From an uncultured Bacilli bacterium (GTDB taxonomy: Bacteria; Bacillota_I; Bacilli_A; RF39; UBA660): a stretch of DNA of 23,558 nucleotides. The DNA is taken from the NCBI GenBank assembly GCA_948750805.1, contig CAPZYV010000003.1, positions 1-23,558 of the forward strand, given 5' to 3'. Shown here piece by piece: positions 1 through 7,272 of this stretch (positions within the stretch are counted from its first letter, which is position 1; every line of letters begins with the position of its first letter). The position numbers were made by a program, and so were the translations under genes. The notes beneath the pieces are model-generated. The model searched no databases. It was not told the origin of the DNA and was given only the letters and a program-made list of their open reading frames with translations.

Positions 1-10
1 CTTGAATTTT

Positions 11-54
11 AAAAGGATGTTCACATATTTTTTCTGTTTACATCCTTTATTTTT
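11..54. terminator. Hairpin terminator downstream of secA, possibly bidirectional
   Basis: A 9-bp perfect stem (12-20 with 40-48, AAAGGATGT/ACATCCTTT) with a 19-nt loop is followed on the plus strand by ATTTTT and on the minus strand by a shorter T run. It lies about 100 nt beyond the secA stop and could end secA, a plus-strand gene left of the window, or both. The stretch 55-150 holds only weak A/T-rich dyads and no gene. Confidence 0.5.
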
Positions 55-150
55 AGGGCATTTAAGCCATATTTTTAATTATTTGCAAACAAATATGAAT
101 TTGTTAACATTTTTTAACTTTGCATGAGTATAGCAAACCCTTTATTTATC

Positions 151-2634
151 TCACTTTCCGCAACAATTTTTGTACTTTTTGCCCGAACCACAAGGACAAG
201 CATCATTACGACCTATTTTACTTACTCTTTTTGGTGCAGATTTTTCTTTTTCCTTTCCATCACTTGCATTTCCTTTTAAAGTTTGCTTTCTTTCAATGTT
301 TTGTCTTATTTCTGCATTAAGTAAAAATGTTGCTATTTGATTATCTATTCTTGATAAAAACTCATCAAAAAGTTCAAAGCCTTCCATTGTATATGCTTGA
401 ATTGGATTAACTTGACCATAACCACGAAGTCCAATACCTTCTTTTAAATGCTCCATAGCACTCATATGGTCAACCCAATTTGAATCAATTACCCTTAATG
501 TAATTGCTTTTTCAAAATCATCACTTACAGGTACATCTTTAATCTTCTCTTCATAATCTGCTATTACTAAATCAGTTATATATTTAACAGTATCATCATC
601 ATTTAAATCTTTAATATCTACAAATTTTAAATTATTAGTTTTTAAATAATTATTATTAACATATTCAATAATTTCATCTTTATCAGAATCCGTTAAATAA
701 TTTTCTGGTGCCAAATGTTTTTCACATAAGTCAGCTATAACATTTTTAAATGTTTCAAGTATTCTATCATGAATAGAATCCATATCAAGAACTTCATTTC
801 TTCTATCATAAATAATTTCTCTTTGTTCATTTAAAACATTATCATAGTCAAGTAAGCTTTTACGGATATCATAATTATTACCCTCAACCTTTTTTTGCGC
901 TGATTCTATAGATTTAGTTAAAGTTTTACTTCTAATAGCTTCGTCGCCTACTCCTAAATTTTGAAGCATTACTTTAATTCTATCTGTTCCAAAACGACGC
1001 ATTAAATCATCTTCAAAAGAAACAAAGAATTGACTCATACCAGGGTCTCCTTGACGTCCAGCACGACCACGAAGCTGATTATCTATACGACGAGATTCAT
1101 GGCGTTCTGTTCCAATAACACATAAACCACCAAGTTCTCTAACACCTTCGCCAAGCTTTATATCAGTACCACGACCTGCCATATTAGTAGCAAGAGTAAT
1201 TGCTCCTTTTTCACCAGCATGAGCTATAATTTCTGCTTCACGAGCGTGGTTTTTAGCATTTAAAACTTCATGTTTTAATCCTGCTTTTTTAAGTAAATTA
1301 CTCAAGTATTCATTTGCTTCTACGCTTATTGTACCAATCAAAATAGGTCTACCTGTACTATTTATTTCCTTAACAGTATTAACAATAGCATTATATTTAG
1401 CTTTACTAGTCGCATAAACTAAATCTGCTAAATCTTCACGAACTACAGGTTTATTAGTTGGAATTGTAATAACATACATATTATATATACTTCTAAATTC
1501 TTCTTCTTCTGTTTTAGCAGTACCTGTCATACCTGAAAGTTTGTTATACATTCTAAATAAATTTTGGAAAGTAATTGTTGCCATTGTTTTCGTTTCTGTA
1601 TTAATTGTTACACCTTCTTTAGCTTCAATCGCTTGATGTAATCCTTCACTAAATTGACGCCCTTGCATCAAACGTCCCGTAAATTGGTCAACTATAATAA
1701 CTTCGTCGTTTTGAACAACATAATCAACATCTTTCTTAAATCCATAATTAGCTTTTAAAGCTTGATTTAAATGATGAACTAAAGCTGTATTATCTAAATC
1801 ATATAAGTTTTTTAAATTAAATATAGATTCAATCTTCTTACTACCACTTTCAGTTAAAGATACATTTTTAGTTTTAGCATCAACTACATACTCATCATTT
1901 TCTTTTAATCTTTTTACTGCTCTATCAGCATCAATATATAAGTTATTGGAATTAAATTTACCACCCGAAATAATAAGAGGAGTTCGTGCTTCGTCAATTA
2001 AAATTGAGTCAACTTCATCCACAATACAAAAATTAAGAGGTCTTTGAACACGTTCTTCTTTTTGGGCAACCATATTATCTCTTAAATAATCAAAACCAAT
2101 TTCATTATTTGTTGAATATAATACATCACAATTATATGCTTCTTGTTTCTCACGAGGTGTAAGTTCTCTCATATTAAGACCAACTGATAAACCTAAGAAA
2201 CGATAAATATTACCCATCCACTCTGAGTCACGTTTTGCAAGGAATTCATTAGCTGTTACTACGTGAACTCCCAGACCTGTTAAAGCATTAAGATAAGTTG
2301 GCATAGTTTCTGTTAAAGTTTTACCTTCACCAGTTTTCATTTCTGCAATATTTCCAAAATGAATAGCAAGACCACCTAAAATTTGAACATAATAAGGTTT
2401 CTCCCCTATTACTCTAAATGCAGCTTCACGAGCAACTGCAAAAGCTGGTACAATTAAATCATCTAAAGTCTTGCCAGATTCTAATTCTTTCTTAAACTCC
2501 TCAGTCTTAGCCTTTAAGTCATCATCACTTAATTTAGTCATTTCTTCATCTAAATTCATGATTTCATCAGCAATACGACCAAACCTTTTTAATTCTTTAT
2601 ATTCCGTATCAAATAAATTTCTTATTAATCCCAT
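151..2634 (-). CDS. secA: Preprotein translocase ATPase SecA
   Basis: SecA is the cytosolic motor ATPase that drives unfolded preproteins through the SecYEG membrane channel. The 827-residue length fits the family. Visible landmarks are the Walker A motif MKTGEGKT (about residues 99-106), the Walker B/DEAD-box variant DEVD (206-209), the NMAGRGTDI and QLRGRAGRQGD helicase motifs, and a C-terminal zinc-binding SEC-C tail with Cys813, Cys815, Cys824 and Cys825. That tail binds SecB or ribosomes in other bacteria. The start MGLIRNLFD is standard and is preceded by AAGGTGG at good spacing. It lies downstream of hpf on the same strand, the hpf-secA order of Bacillus, but has its own promoter. The prfB gene that often follows would be outside the window. 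Identification is secure. Confidence 0.98.
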   Translation of the reverse strand: MGLIRNLFDTEYKELKRFGRIADEIMNLDEEMTKLSDDDLKAKTEEFKKELESGKTLDDLIVPAFAVAREAAFRVIGEKPYYVQILGGLAIHFGNIAEMKTGEGKTLTETMPTYLNALTGLGVHVVTANEFLAKRDSEWMGNIYRFLGLSVGLNMRELTPREKQEAYNCDVLYSTNNEIGFDYLRDNMVAQKEERVQRPLNFCIVDEVDSILIDEARTPLIISGGKFNSNNLYIDADRAVKRLKENDEYVVDAKTKNVSLTESGSKKIESIFNLKNLYDLDNTALVHHLNQALKANYGFKKDVDYVVQNDEVIIVDQFTGRLMQGRQFSEGLHQAIEAKEGVTINTETKTMATITFQNLFRMYNKLSGMTGTAKTEEEEFRSIYNMYVITIPTNKPVVREDLADLVYATSKAKYNAIVNTVKEINSTGRPILIGTISVEANEYLSNLLKKAGLKHEVLNAKNHAREAEIIAHAGEKGAITLATNMAGRGTDIKLGEGVRELGGLCVIGTERHESRRIDNQLRGRAGRQGDPGMSQFFVSFEDDLMRRFGTDRIKVMLQNLGVGDEAIRSKTLTKSIESAQKKVEGNNYDIRKSLLDYDNVLNEQREIIYDRRNEVLDMDSIHDRILETFKNVIADLCEKHLAPENYLTDSDKDEIIEYVNNNYLKTNNLKFVDIKDLNDDDTVKYITDLVIADYEEKIKDVPVSDDFEKAITLRVIDSNWVDHMSAMEHLKEGIGLRGYGQVNPIQAYTMEGFELFDEFLSRIDNQIATFLLNAEIRQNIERKQTLKGNASDGKEKEKSAPKRVSKIGRNDACPCGSGKKYKNCCGK

Positions 2635-2661
2635 TTGTGTTATCCACCTTTCATATCAAGA

Positions 2662-2691
2662 ATTATAACATAAATCCGTGTTAATTTACAA
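2662..2691 (-). promoter_or_regulatory. Predicted secA promoter
   Basis: On the minus strand, TTGTAA (2686-2691) is followed after 18 nt by TATAAT (2662-2667), with a TGT extension directly before the -10 box (extended -10). It lies 28 nt upstream of the secA start codon and after the hpf terminator, so secA can be transcribed separately. Confidence 0.65.
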
Positions 2692-2721
2692 ATAAATTAC
2701 AAAATTGTTATACTAAAAAAT

Positions 2722-2742
2722 AAAAAAATGACCGAAGTCACT
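2722..2742 (-). terminator. Rho-independent terminator of hpf
   Basis: Read on the minus strand, AGTGAC-TTCG-GTCATT forms a 6-bp stem (one G-U pair) capped by a stable UUCG tetraloop and followed by seven T residues. It begins immediately after the hpf stop codon. Confidence 0.85.
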
Positions 2743-3276
2743 TTATTTAACATTTATAATACCGTAATTACCATCTTTGCGTTTATAAATAACTGATACA
2801 CATTCCTCATCAATATTTTTAAAAACAAAGAAATCATGATTTAACATTTCCATTTGTAATACAGCTTCTTCTTCATCCATTGGTTTAGATATTATATTTT
2901 TTCTTTTTAAAATTTTAATATTCTCTTCCTCATCATCTAGAACATCAAAATCTGTATTAATATCTACTTGCATTACATTTTTATACCTATTAATTAATTT
3001 TGTTTTATTTTTTCTAATTTGTCTTTCTAATTTATCCACTACTTCATCTATAGCAGCATACAAATCACTATTTCGTTCTTCTGCTCTTAATGTAAATCTG
3101 CTAGTCGGAACTGTAACTTCAATAATTTGCTCATTATTACGTACTCTAATAAGTATTTCTGCAACAACTGTTTTTTCATTATCAAAATATTTATTTAAAC
3201 GATTCATTTTATCAGTTACATAATCCTTAATAGCTTTTGTAACACTTATTTTATCTCCTCTAATATTTAATTCCAT
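2743..3276 (-). CDS. hpf: Long-form ribosome hibernation promoting factor HPF
   Basis: HPF binds the 30S decoding region in slow growth or stress; the long form also dimerises 70S ribosomes into inactive 100S particles. The 177 residues show the N-terminal S30AE/RaiA domain (about 1-100, opening MELNIRGDKISVTKAIKDY and including EITV-like and YAAIDEVVDKLERQI segments). An acidic linker follows, then the C-terminal dimerisation domain (about 130-177, KPMDEEEAVLQMEMLNHDFFVF). The start has AAGGTG upstream. The neighbour order csp - hpf - secA, with hpf directly before secA, matches Bacillus. Expression probably comes from its own extended -10 promoter. The call is secure; the short form is excluded by the C-terminal domain. 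Confidence 0.95.
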   Translation of the reverse strand: MELNIRGDKISVTKAIKDYVTDKMNRLNKYFDNEKTVVAEILIRVRNNEQIIEVTVPTSRFTLRAEERNSDLYAAIDEVVDKLERQIRKNKTKLINRYKNVMQVDINTDFDVLDDEEENIKILKRKNIISKPMDEEEAVLQMEMLNHDFFVFKNIDEECVSVIYKRKDGNYGIINVK

Positions 3277-3298
3277 AAAATCACCTTACCTTAAATTA

Positions 3299-3307
3299 AT
3301 TATACCA
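3299..3307 (-). promoter_or_regulatory. Predicted hpf extended -10 promoter
   Basis: TATAAT (3299-3304, minus strand) is preceded by TGG, an extended -10. No good -35 is present because the region upstream is the csp terminator T run. It lies about 23 nt before the hpf start. Confidence 0.5.
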
Positions 3308-3317
3308 TACCGAGTAT

Positions 3318-3344
3318 AAAAAAACTACTAATTAAATAGTAGTT
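3318..3344 (-). terminator. Rho-independent terminator of csp
   Basis: An 8-bp perfect stem (3323-3330 with 3337-3344, AACTACTA/TAGTAGTT) with a 6-nt loop is followed on the minus strand by a run of seven T. It overlaps the csp stop codon. Confidence 0.85.
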
Positions 3345-3544
3345 AATTCTTTTTCACAAACATCTACTGCTTGTAACCCTTTAGAAGTTTCAATAAGTTT
3401 AAAACTAACCATTGCACCTTCTTTTAAAGTTTTGTAACCGTCTTTTACAATTGCAGAATAATGAACAAAGATATCTTCAAGATTTTCATATTCAATAAAA
3501 CCATAACCTTTCTCATTATTAAACCATTTCACTTTACCTTGCAT
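3332..3544 (-). CDS. csp: Cold-shock protein of the CspA family
   Basis: This is a small single-stranded nucleic-acid-binding beta-barrel protein acting as an RNA chaperone in the cytoplasm. The 70 residues cover one cold-shock domain with RNP1 KGYGFI (residues 13-18) and RNP2 DIFVHYS (24-30), and the opening MQGKVKWFNNEKG is diagnostic. The start codon is preceded by GAGGTG. It is monocistronic: its own terminator overlaps the stop. Its upstream region is shared with the divergent agrB gene and contains a perfect Spo0A box about 70 nt before the start. It carries no temperature-specific information, so which Csp paralogue it represents cannot be said. Confidence 0.95.
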   Translation of the reverse strand: MQGKVKWFNNEKGYGFIEYENLEDIFVHYSAIVKDGYKTLKEGAMVSFKLIETSKGLQAVDVCEKELTTI

Positions 3545-3602
3545 ATCACACCTCGCCTTTCTACTTCATACTTAAAATAACATACAAGCTCCCCTGTACT
3601 CA

Positions 3603-3653
3603 ATAAAAATCGTTCGACAAAATCTGCGCAGTAAATCGAACTTAATTATTAAG
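3603..3653. promoter_or_regulatory. Spo0A-box element with nested dyads in the csp/agrB intergenic region
   Basis: The 308-nt gene-free gap between csp and agrB contains ATAAAAATCGTTCGACAAA (3603-3621). Its minus-strand reading includes TTGTCGAA, an exact match to the Spo0A box. The box lies inside a dyad: GTTCGA (3612-3617) and TCGAAC (3636-3641) flank the palindrome CTGCGCAG (3624-3631). It is followed directly by the 13-nt palindrome CTTAATTATTAAG (3641-3653). The 19-nt core recurs with one mismatch at 14106-14124. The element is nearer to csp than to agrB. Spo0A binding is inferred from the motif only. A weak csp promoter (TTGAGT, 18 nt, TATTTT on the minus strand) lies just downstream. 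Confidence 0.5.
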
Positions 3654-3678
3654 GTACACCAAGGATAACATATATTAT

Positions 3679-3765
3679 AAAAGTTTAAAATCCCTTATTC
3701 CTAAAATAGTCATATTTTGGTTCAAAGAACACTAAATTATGTTATATGCCTTTTCTTAAACTTTT
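3679..3765. repeat. 10-bp inverted repeat enclosing smaller dyads upstream of agrB
   Basis: AAAAGTTTAA (3679-3688) and TTAAACTTTT (3756-3765) are perfect inverted repeats 67 nt apart. Between them lie a bulged hairpin (CCTAAAATA-GTCA-TATTTTGG) and the short dyad GTTC-AAA-GAAC. They sit upstream of the predicted agrB -10 box. They may be protein-binding sites or a structured RNA; neither is shown. Confidence 0.35.
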
Positions 3766-3784
3766 GAGACTCAGTTATAGTTAC

Positions 3785-3814
3785 TTTAGGTAAACTGTAT
3801 TTATTTATTATAAT
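3785..3814 (+). promoter_or_regulatory. Predicted agrB promoter with weak -35
   Basis: A perfect -10 TATAAT (3809-3814) has only a poor -35 (TTTAGG or TTAGGT, spacing 18 or 17), the usual look of an activator-dependent promoter. GTTATA occurs upstream at 3741-3746 and 3774-3779, and AACTGT at 3793-3798 and 3831-3836. Half-sites of this type are seen for LytTR regulators, but their spacing here is not the usual two helical turns. Confidence 0.45.
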
Positions 3815-3852
3815 TATTGAGTTAAAATCAAACTGTCATAAGGAAGTATATT

Positions 3853-4464
3853 ATGAAAGAAAAATTTGTTGAATCATCCATTAACTTCATAAGTAAATAT
3901 GAAGAGTGTGACGATTTAAAGTTAAAAAAACTAAGATATGGCTTACAAGGTATATATAGCTTAATAGTTAAGTTAACCGCAGTTATTATAATATCAATAA
4001 TAACAAAGACTTATAAAGAAACTTTACTATTTCTCCTTTTTTATGCCGGACTAAGAACGTTTAGTTATGGAATGCATGCCAAAAGCAATATAGGTTGTTG
4101 GGTAACAACAATTACCATATATAATGTTATTCCATTTATAATAAGAAACTATAGTATCCCTAATATTTTTAGTTATATAGTACTAGGAATAGGCTTAGTC
4201 TCCATGATATTATGGGCACCAGCAGATACACCTAAAAAGCCACTTATTAGAAAAAAACAAAGACTATTATGCAAAGGCGTTTCCATAACGGTCGTCATAA
4301 TATATATAATAATATTTTTAATTAGCAACACAACAATAGTAAATAATGCTATAATTTATGCCTTAATAATCCAATCAATAATTATTAACCCCATAACTTA
4401 TAAAGTAACAAATACAAAATTTAACAATTATAAATATTATAAAAAGAAATTAAATGCGGTTTAG
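3853..4464 (+). CDS. agrB: AgrB-like accessory gene regulator membrane endopeptidase
   Basis: AgrB is an integral membrane cysteine protease that removes the C-terminal tail of the AgrD propeptide and links the new C-terminus to a side chain, forming the cyclic autoinducer. The 203-residue length and multi-pass hydrophobicity (helices near 40-65, 85-100, 105-122, 142-160, 163-180) fit the family. The catalytic His75 in YGMHAKS and Cys82, seven residues later, keep the His77/Cys84 spacing of Staphylococcus AgrB. The conserved PADTPKKPL loop follows at about 122-130. AAGGAAG precedes the start. A 36-codon agrD follows 46 nt downstream with its own strong ribosome binding site, so the two are probably cotranscribed. 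The serine-lactone FsrB type is equally compatible. Confidence 0.95.
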   Translation: MKEKFVESSINFISKYEECDDLKLKKLRYGLQGIYSLIVKLTAVIIISIITKTYKETLLFLLFYAGLRTFSYGMHAKSNIGCWVTTITIYNVIPFIIRNYSIPNIFSYIVLGIGLVSMILWAPADTPKKPLIRKKQRLLCKGVSITVVIIYIIIFLISNTTIVNNAIIYALIIQSIIINPITYKVTNTKFNNYKYYKKKLNAV

Positions 4465-4510
4465 ATTATTGATAATATATTTAAACAAAAAGAATAAAGG
4501 AGGATAGAAA

Positions 4511-4621
4511 ATGGAATTTTTAGCTAACTTATTAAGCGGTGCTGCTACAGCTTCAACTGAATCTTCAGCAACATTATGGCTAATCATGGATGAACCTGAA
4601 TGTCCCGAAGAGTTAATATAA
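4511..4621 (+). CDS. agrD: AgrD-like autoinducing peptide precursor, predicted Ser/Thr lactone type
   Basis: This is a 36-residue propeptide, shorter than most gene-calling limits. AAAGGAGG (4496-4503) lies 7 nt before the ATG and it directly follows agrB. The N-terminal part (MEFLANLLSGAATA) is a short hydrophobic leader. The C-terminal part IMDEPECPEEL closely parallels the IMDEVEVPKEL of Staphylococcus aureus AgrD-I, placing AgrB cleavage after Met26. In the classic family a Cys lies five residues before that cut; here the position is Leu22. The only Cys (31) is in the discarded tail. Candidate nucleophiles are Thr21, Ser19 and Ser18. Ser18 would give a nine-residue lactone SSATLWLIM, the ring size of the enterococcal Fsr pheromone, which also ends in Met. 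Gene identity is well supported; ring chemistry is inferred. Confidence 0.88.
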   Translation: MEFLANLLSGAATASTESSATLWLIMDEPECPEELI

Positions 4622-4643
4622 TTAGAAAATTAAATATTTAATT

Positions 4644-4675
4644 AAAAAAACGTTTAGTCAATTAAACGCTTTTTT
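4644..4675. terminator. Bidirectional terminator between agrBD and agrC
   Basis: CGTTTA (4651-4656) and TAAACG (4663-4668) form a 6-bp stem with a 6-nt loop, flanked by an A run on the left and a T run on the right, so it can terminate both converging transcripts. It overlaps the stop codon of the kinase gene. Confidence 0.8.
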
Positions 4676-5937
4676 GTTGTTATTTTACTTATAAAAGTAT
4701 TATTAACTATTTTTACAGATACACTTGCTTCATTATTTCTCATTATAGAAAATAATCCTAGACCATGTTTTTTACCTTTAGTTGAATAATTAATATTACC
4801 TAGCAAATCCAAATTAATATCATTACCAAAAGTATTTTGAATCTCAATTAATATACAATCATCCACATCACACATGTTAATAACAATATTTTTACTCTTA
4901 CTATGTAAACTAGATTCTATAGCATTATCTAATGCAATAACTACTTTTTCAACTAAAACATTATATCTTCGAGGTTTTAATACATTAAATATATCATAAT
5001 TTATTTCGTTATTAATCTTTATATTTATTTTTTTTAAATATGGATATAACTTTTGATAAACTATTCCATTTAACCCATATGGAATTATTTTAATACTATT
5101 AGAAAAATCAATATTTTTATTAAACTGAGATATTAAATCTTCAATTAAGGAGATTGCTTTTTTATTTGCTACTGATTTAATACTTAATAATTTAGCAATC
5201 AAATTATGTTGAAATATTCTATTTTCATCTTCCATCTTAATATAGAACTCATTATTTTCCTTTAAAGTTTTCAAATATTTAAGATTCTCTTCTATACTAA
5301 TTTTATATCTAACTAATACAGCAAAGGTAATAATCATTAAAACTATTACTACAGTTAATAAAACATTAATACTAAGATTCTTTACATTTAAAAACATTGT
5401 CATTCCAACAAGAAAAATAAATATTGCAAATACAGTTAATAGAAAATCTAAATGTTTAGTATTTGTTACTTTACTATACAATTTACTAACTAAAGAATTT
5501 AAATATTTTTTATAACTAATAAATATTAAAAATATAGTCACACATATAGTTAAAAGCATTGAAACATATTCGTAATTATCTAAATATAAATTAAAACTCA
5601 AATTAAATAAATACAAAATTATTGAAGTAAATAAAATCGTTAAAATATCTACAGCTATACCACTTAACCAAACTACAAGCACATAAAAAATTAATTTTTT
5701 AAGAGGTAAAGCTTTTATCATGTAAAAAAATAATGGAAAATAAATAAAGAAAAATACATGATTAAGTAGCTGAATATCATAAATTTTAATTAATATAACT
5801 GATACAGCTCCAAACAAATACATTAAAACCAATTTTAAACCAATTTTTCTTGTCGAATCTGTTAGTTTATAATATAAATATGCAAAACTAAATGTTGAAA
5901 AGAAACTAATTATTAACCATACTATAAACTTACTCAT
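4654..5937 (-). CDS. agrC: AgrC-like sensor histidine kinase (peptide pheromone receptor)
   Basis: This is a membrane receptor kinase of the HPK10/AgrC type that would sense the cyclic peptide and phosphorylate the adjacent LytTR regulator. The 427 residues begin with about six to seven hydrophobic helices (about 4-21, 33-51, 58-76, 82-112, 123-141, 165-184, 190-208), the polytopic sensor. A cytoplasmic helix carries the phospho-acceptor His244 in FQHNL, where other AgrC kinases have FRHD-like motifs. The HATPase domain shows the N box DNAIE (337-341) and the G box STKGKKHGLGL (385-395). The start has AAGG at suitable spacing and overlaps the end of the regulator gene by 8 nt, implying translational coupling. 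Unlike staphylococcal agrBDCA, the kinase lies after the regulator and is convergent with agrBD. Confidence 0.92.
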   Translation of the reverse strand: MSKFIVWLIISFFSTFSFAYLYYKLTDSTRKIGLKLVLMYLFGAVSVILIKIYDIQLLNHVFFFIYFPLFFYMIKALPLKKLIFYVLVVWLSGIAVDILTILFTSIILYLFNLSFNLYLDNYEYVSMLLTICVTIFLIFISYKKYLNSLVSKLYSKVTNTKHLDFLLTVFAIFIFLVGMTMFLNVKNLSINVLLTVVIVLMIITFAVLVRYKISIEENLKYLKTLKENNEFYIKMEDENRIFQHNLIAKLLSIKSVANKKAISLIEDLISQFNKNIDFSNSIKIIPYGLNGIVYQKLYPYLKKINIKINNEINYDIFNVLKPRRYNVLVEKVVIALDNAIESSLHSKSKNIVINMCDVDDCILIEIQNTFGNDINLDLLGNINYSTKGKKHGLGLFSIMRNNEASVSVKIVNNTFISKITTKKRLID

Positions 5938-6634
5938 TATCTAAAACCTTTTTATATTTCTTAGATAACATATAAACTACTTCACCATTATCTAATACAA
6001 AATATCCTTCTTTATAATTTTTTTCACTTATTTTTGTTTTATTAACAATACATGACCTATGACATTGTTCAAATCTATCATCTAAAAGTTCTTTAATGTC
6101 TTTTATATTCATATTAATCATATATTTATTACTAGTTGTAATGATTACTAGTTTTCTATCCTCAGTTTCTCGATAAATATATAATATATTTTTATAATAT
6201 ATGCTCAGCTCTATTCCATTACTACTTTTATATTTAAGCATTTTATTATCAAAATTTCTTTTTTGAATTTCTTTAATAGCTCTTTTAAATCTTTTATCGA
6301 AGTCATGAAATTTTTCTATAAAATCAAATACTTCATAAACAGTTCTATGTGCACTTTCAAACATCTTATCATGATTAGTGATAAATATTATTTCACTTTC
6401 CCAATCAATATCTCTAATCATTTTAGCTATATTTATTCCACTAACATTATTACCAATTTCAATATCTAGTATATATACTTTTCGGGAGTCAGTATTGTGA
6501 ATTATACTTTTAAGTTCTTGACTAACTTTGGAAAATGTAATTACTTCCTTATCCTCTTTAACTACTTCATCTAATAAGCTCTTAATATGAGCTAATTCTT
6601 CTTTACTATCATCAACTACGATAAACTTAATCAC
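5930..6634 (-). CDS. agrA: AgrA-like LytTR-family response regulator
   Basis: This is a DNA-binding response regulator, the probable partner of the overlapping kinase. From the chosen start it has 234 residues. The receiver domain carries the acidic pair Asp8/Asp9 and phospho-acceptor Asp57 in YILDIEI. A C-terminal LytTR DNA-binding domain (about 130-230) carries the typical RFEQCHRSCIVN segment. The reading frame stays open to an ATG at 6718, but that extension overlaps a terminator and a perfect sigma-A promoter. The GTG at 6632-6634 instead has GGAG 7 nt upstream and gives the canonical opening MIKFIVVDD. Targets are unknown; the agrB promoter is the obvious candidate by analogy with AgrA. 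Confidence 0.92.
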   Translation of the reverse strand: MIKFIVVDDSKEELAHIKSLLDEVVKEDKEVITFSKVSQELKSIIHNTDSRKVYILDIEIGNNVSGINIAKMIRDIDWESEIIFITNHDKMFESAHRTVYEVFDFIEKFHDFDKRFKRAIKEIQKRNFDNKMLKYKSSNGIELSIYYKNILYIYRETEDRKLVIITTSNKYMINMNIKDIKELLDDRFEQCHRSCIVNKTKISEKNYKEGYFVLDNGEVVYMLSKKYKKVLDNE

Positions 6635-6665
6635 ACTATCAACTCCAACTAGTTTACTCTCAATA

Positions 6666-6694
6666 ATTATAATATACTTTATACTTAATGTCAA
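6666..6694 (-). promoter_or_regulatory. Perfect consensus sigma-A promoter of agrA-agrC
   Basis: On the minus strand TTGACA (6689-6694) and TATAAT (6666-6671) are separated by exactly 17 nt, a full consensus match. Initiation near 6659 leaves a leader of about 25 nt before the GTG at 6634. It suggests strong constitutive expression of the receptor side. Confidence 0.85.
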
Positions 6695-6720
6695 AAAAAA
6701 TATGATGTTAGACACCATAT
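6693..6720 (-). terminator. Terminator of the spoIIID-downstream gene
   Basis: On the minus strand ATATGGTG-TCTAA-CATCATAT forms an 8-bp stem (one G-U pair) followed by eight T. It overlaps the stop codon of the upstream gene and separates the sporulation unit from the agrA promoter. Confidence 0.8.
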
Positions 6721-7268
6721 TTTTTTACCTTTAGCAAACTTTGACATATATAACTAGCCGAATTTTCTAAGTAATATATATTTAAATCTGCTACTTTTAT
6801 TTGCGATAAATACTCGTTAGTTCCAAATAAAACCACGTCTTTTTTTAAGTCCTCTTGAAAATATCTTATAACTTTAGGAATATCACCAACTAGCTTTAAG
6901 TCAACAAATACACCACTCTCTACATACATCACCATATAATCTTTATCAATTTCTATAAAAGTAGCATCTCTATCTGGTAACAGCTCCCTAATATTAACGA
7001 AATCTACTTTAACAAACCCCAGTTCCAAAAACAAATTTTCCAAATAGAATAAATCGCGATTATTATAAAACACATTTTTTACAATCCAAATTTTATCACC
7101 AAATAATTTACTTTTAATTTTAGCTTTTTTTATTTCTTTATTAAACTCTTCAACAAATAAATGTCGATTTACAACATTACCCTGACATATAATATCTTTC
7201 ATCTTAATATTTATTACTTTACTATTATTTATTATATTTAAACAATTATCTACAAAATAAATAATCAT
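6708..7268 (-). CDS. Protein of unknown function downstream of spoIIID
   Basis: I do not recognise this 186-residue protein. It is soluble by composition, with alternating beta and alpha segments and no signal peptide or membrane helix. It starts 4 nt after the spoIIID stop, with AAAGGAAAG upstream, so it is surely cotranscribed with spoIIID. A region around 110-160 (ATFIEIDKDYMVMYVESG, then DVVLFGTNEYL) has a rhythm resembling part of an actin-like ATPase (PilM/FtsA/MreB) fold. In Bacillus the gene after spoIIID is mbl, an MreB-type actin. That resemblance is weak and no nucleotide-binding phosphate loop is evident, so this is only a hypothesis. Its position suggests a mother-cell role in sporulation. 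Confidence 0.75.
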   Translation of the reverse strand: MIIYFVDNCLNIINNSKVINIKMKDIICQGNVVNRHLFVEEFNKEIKKAKIKSKLFGDKIWIVKNVFYNNRDLFYLENLFLELGFVKVDFVNIRELLPDRDATFIEIDKDYMVMYVESGVFVDLKLVGDIPKVIRYFQEDLKKDVVLFGTNEYLSQIKVADLNIYYLENSASYICQSLLKVKKYGV

Positions 7269-7272
7269 TATA

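Noticed and set aside
120..320. Plus-strand open frame of 66 residues at the window start
   Set aside because: It is opposite the secA 3' end, is Phe/His-rich, and has no start context.
5850..5857. Perfect Spo0A box TTGTCGAA
   Set aside because: It lies inside the kinase coding sequence, away from any promoter, and is most likely chance.
6635..6718. N-terminal extension of the AgrA-like regulator to ATG 6718
   Set aside because: It would overlap a terminator and a perfect TTGACA-17-TATAAT promoter; the GTG at 6634 has a ribosome binding site and gives a canonical receiver start.
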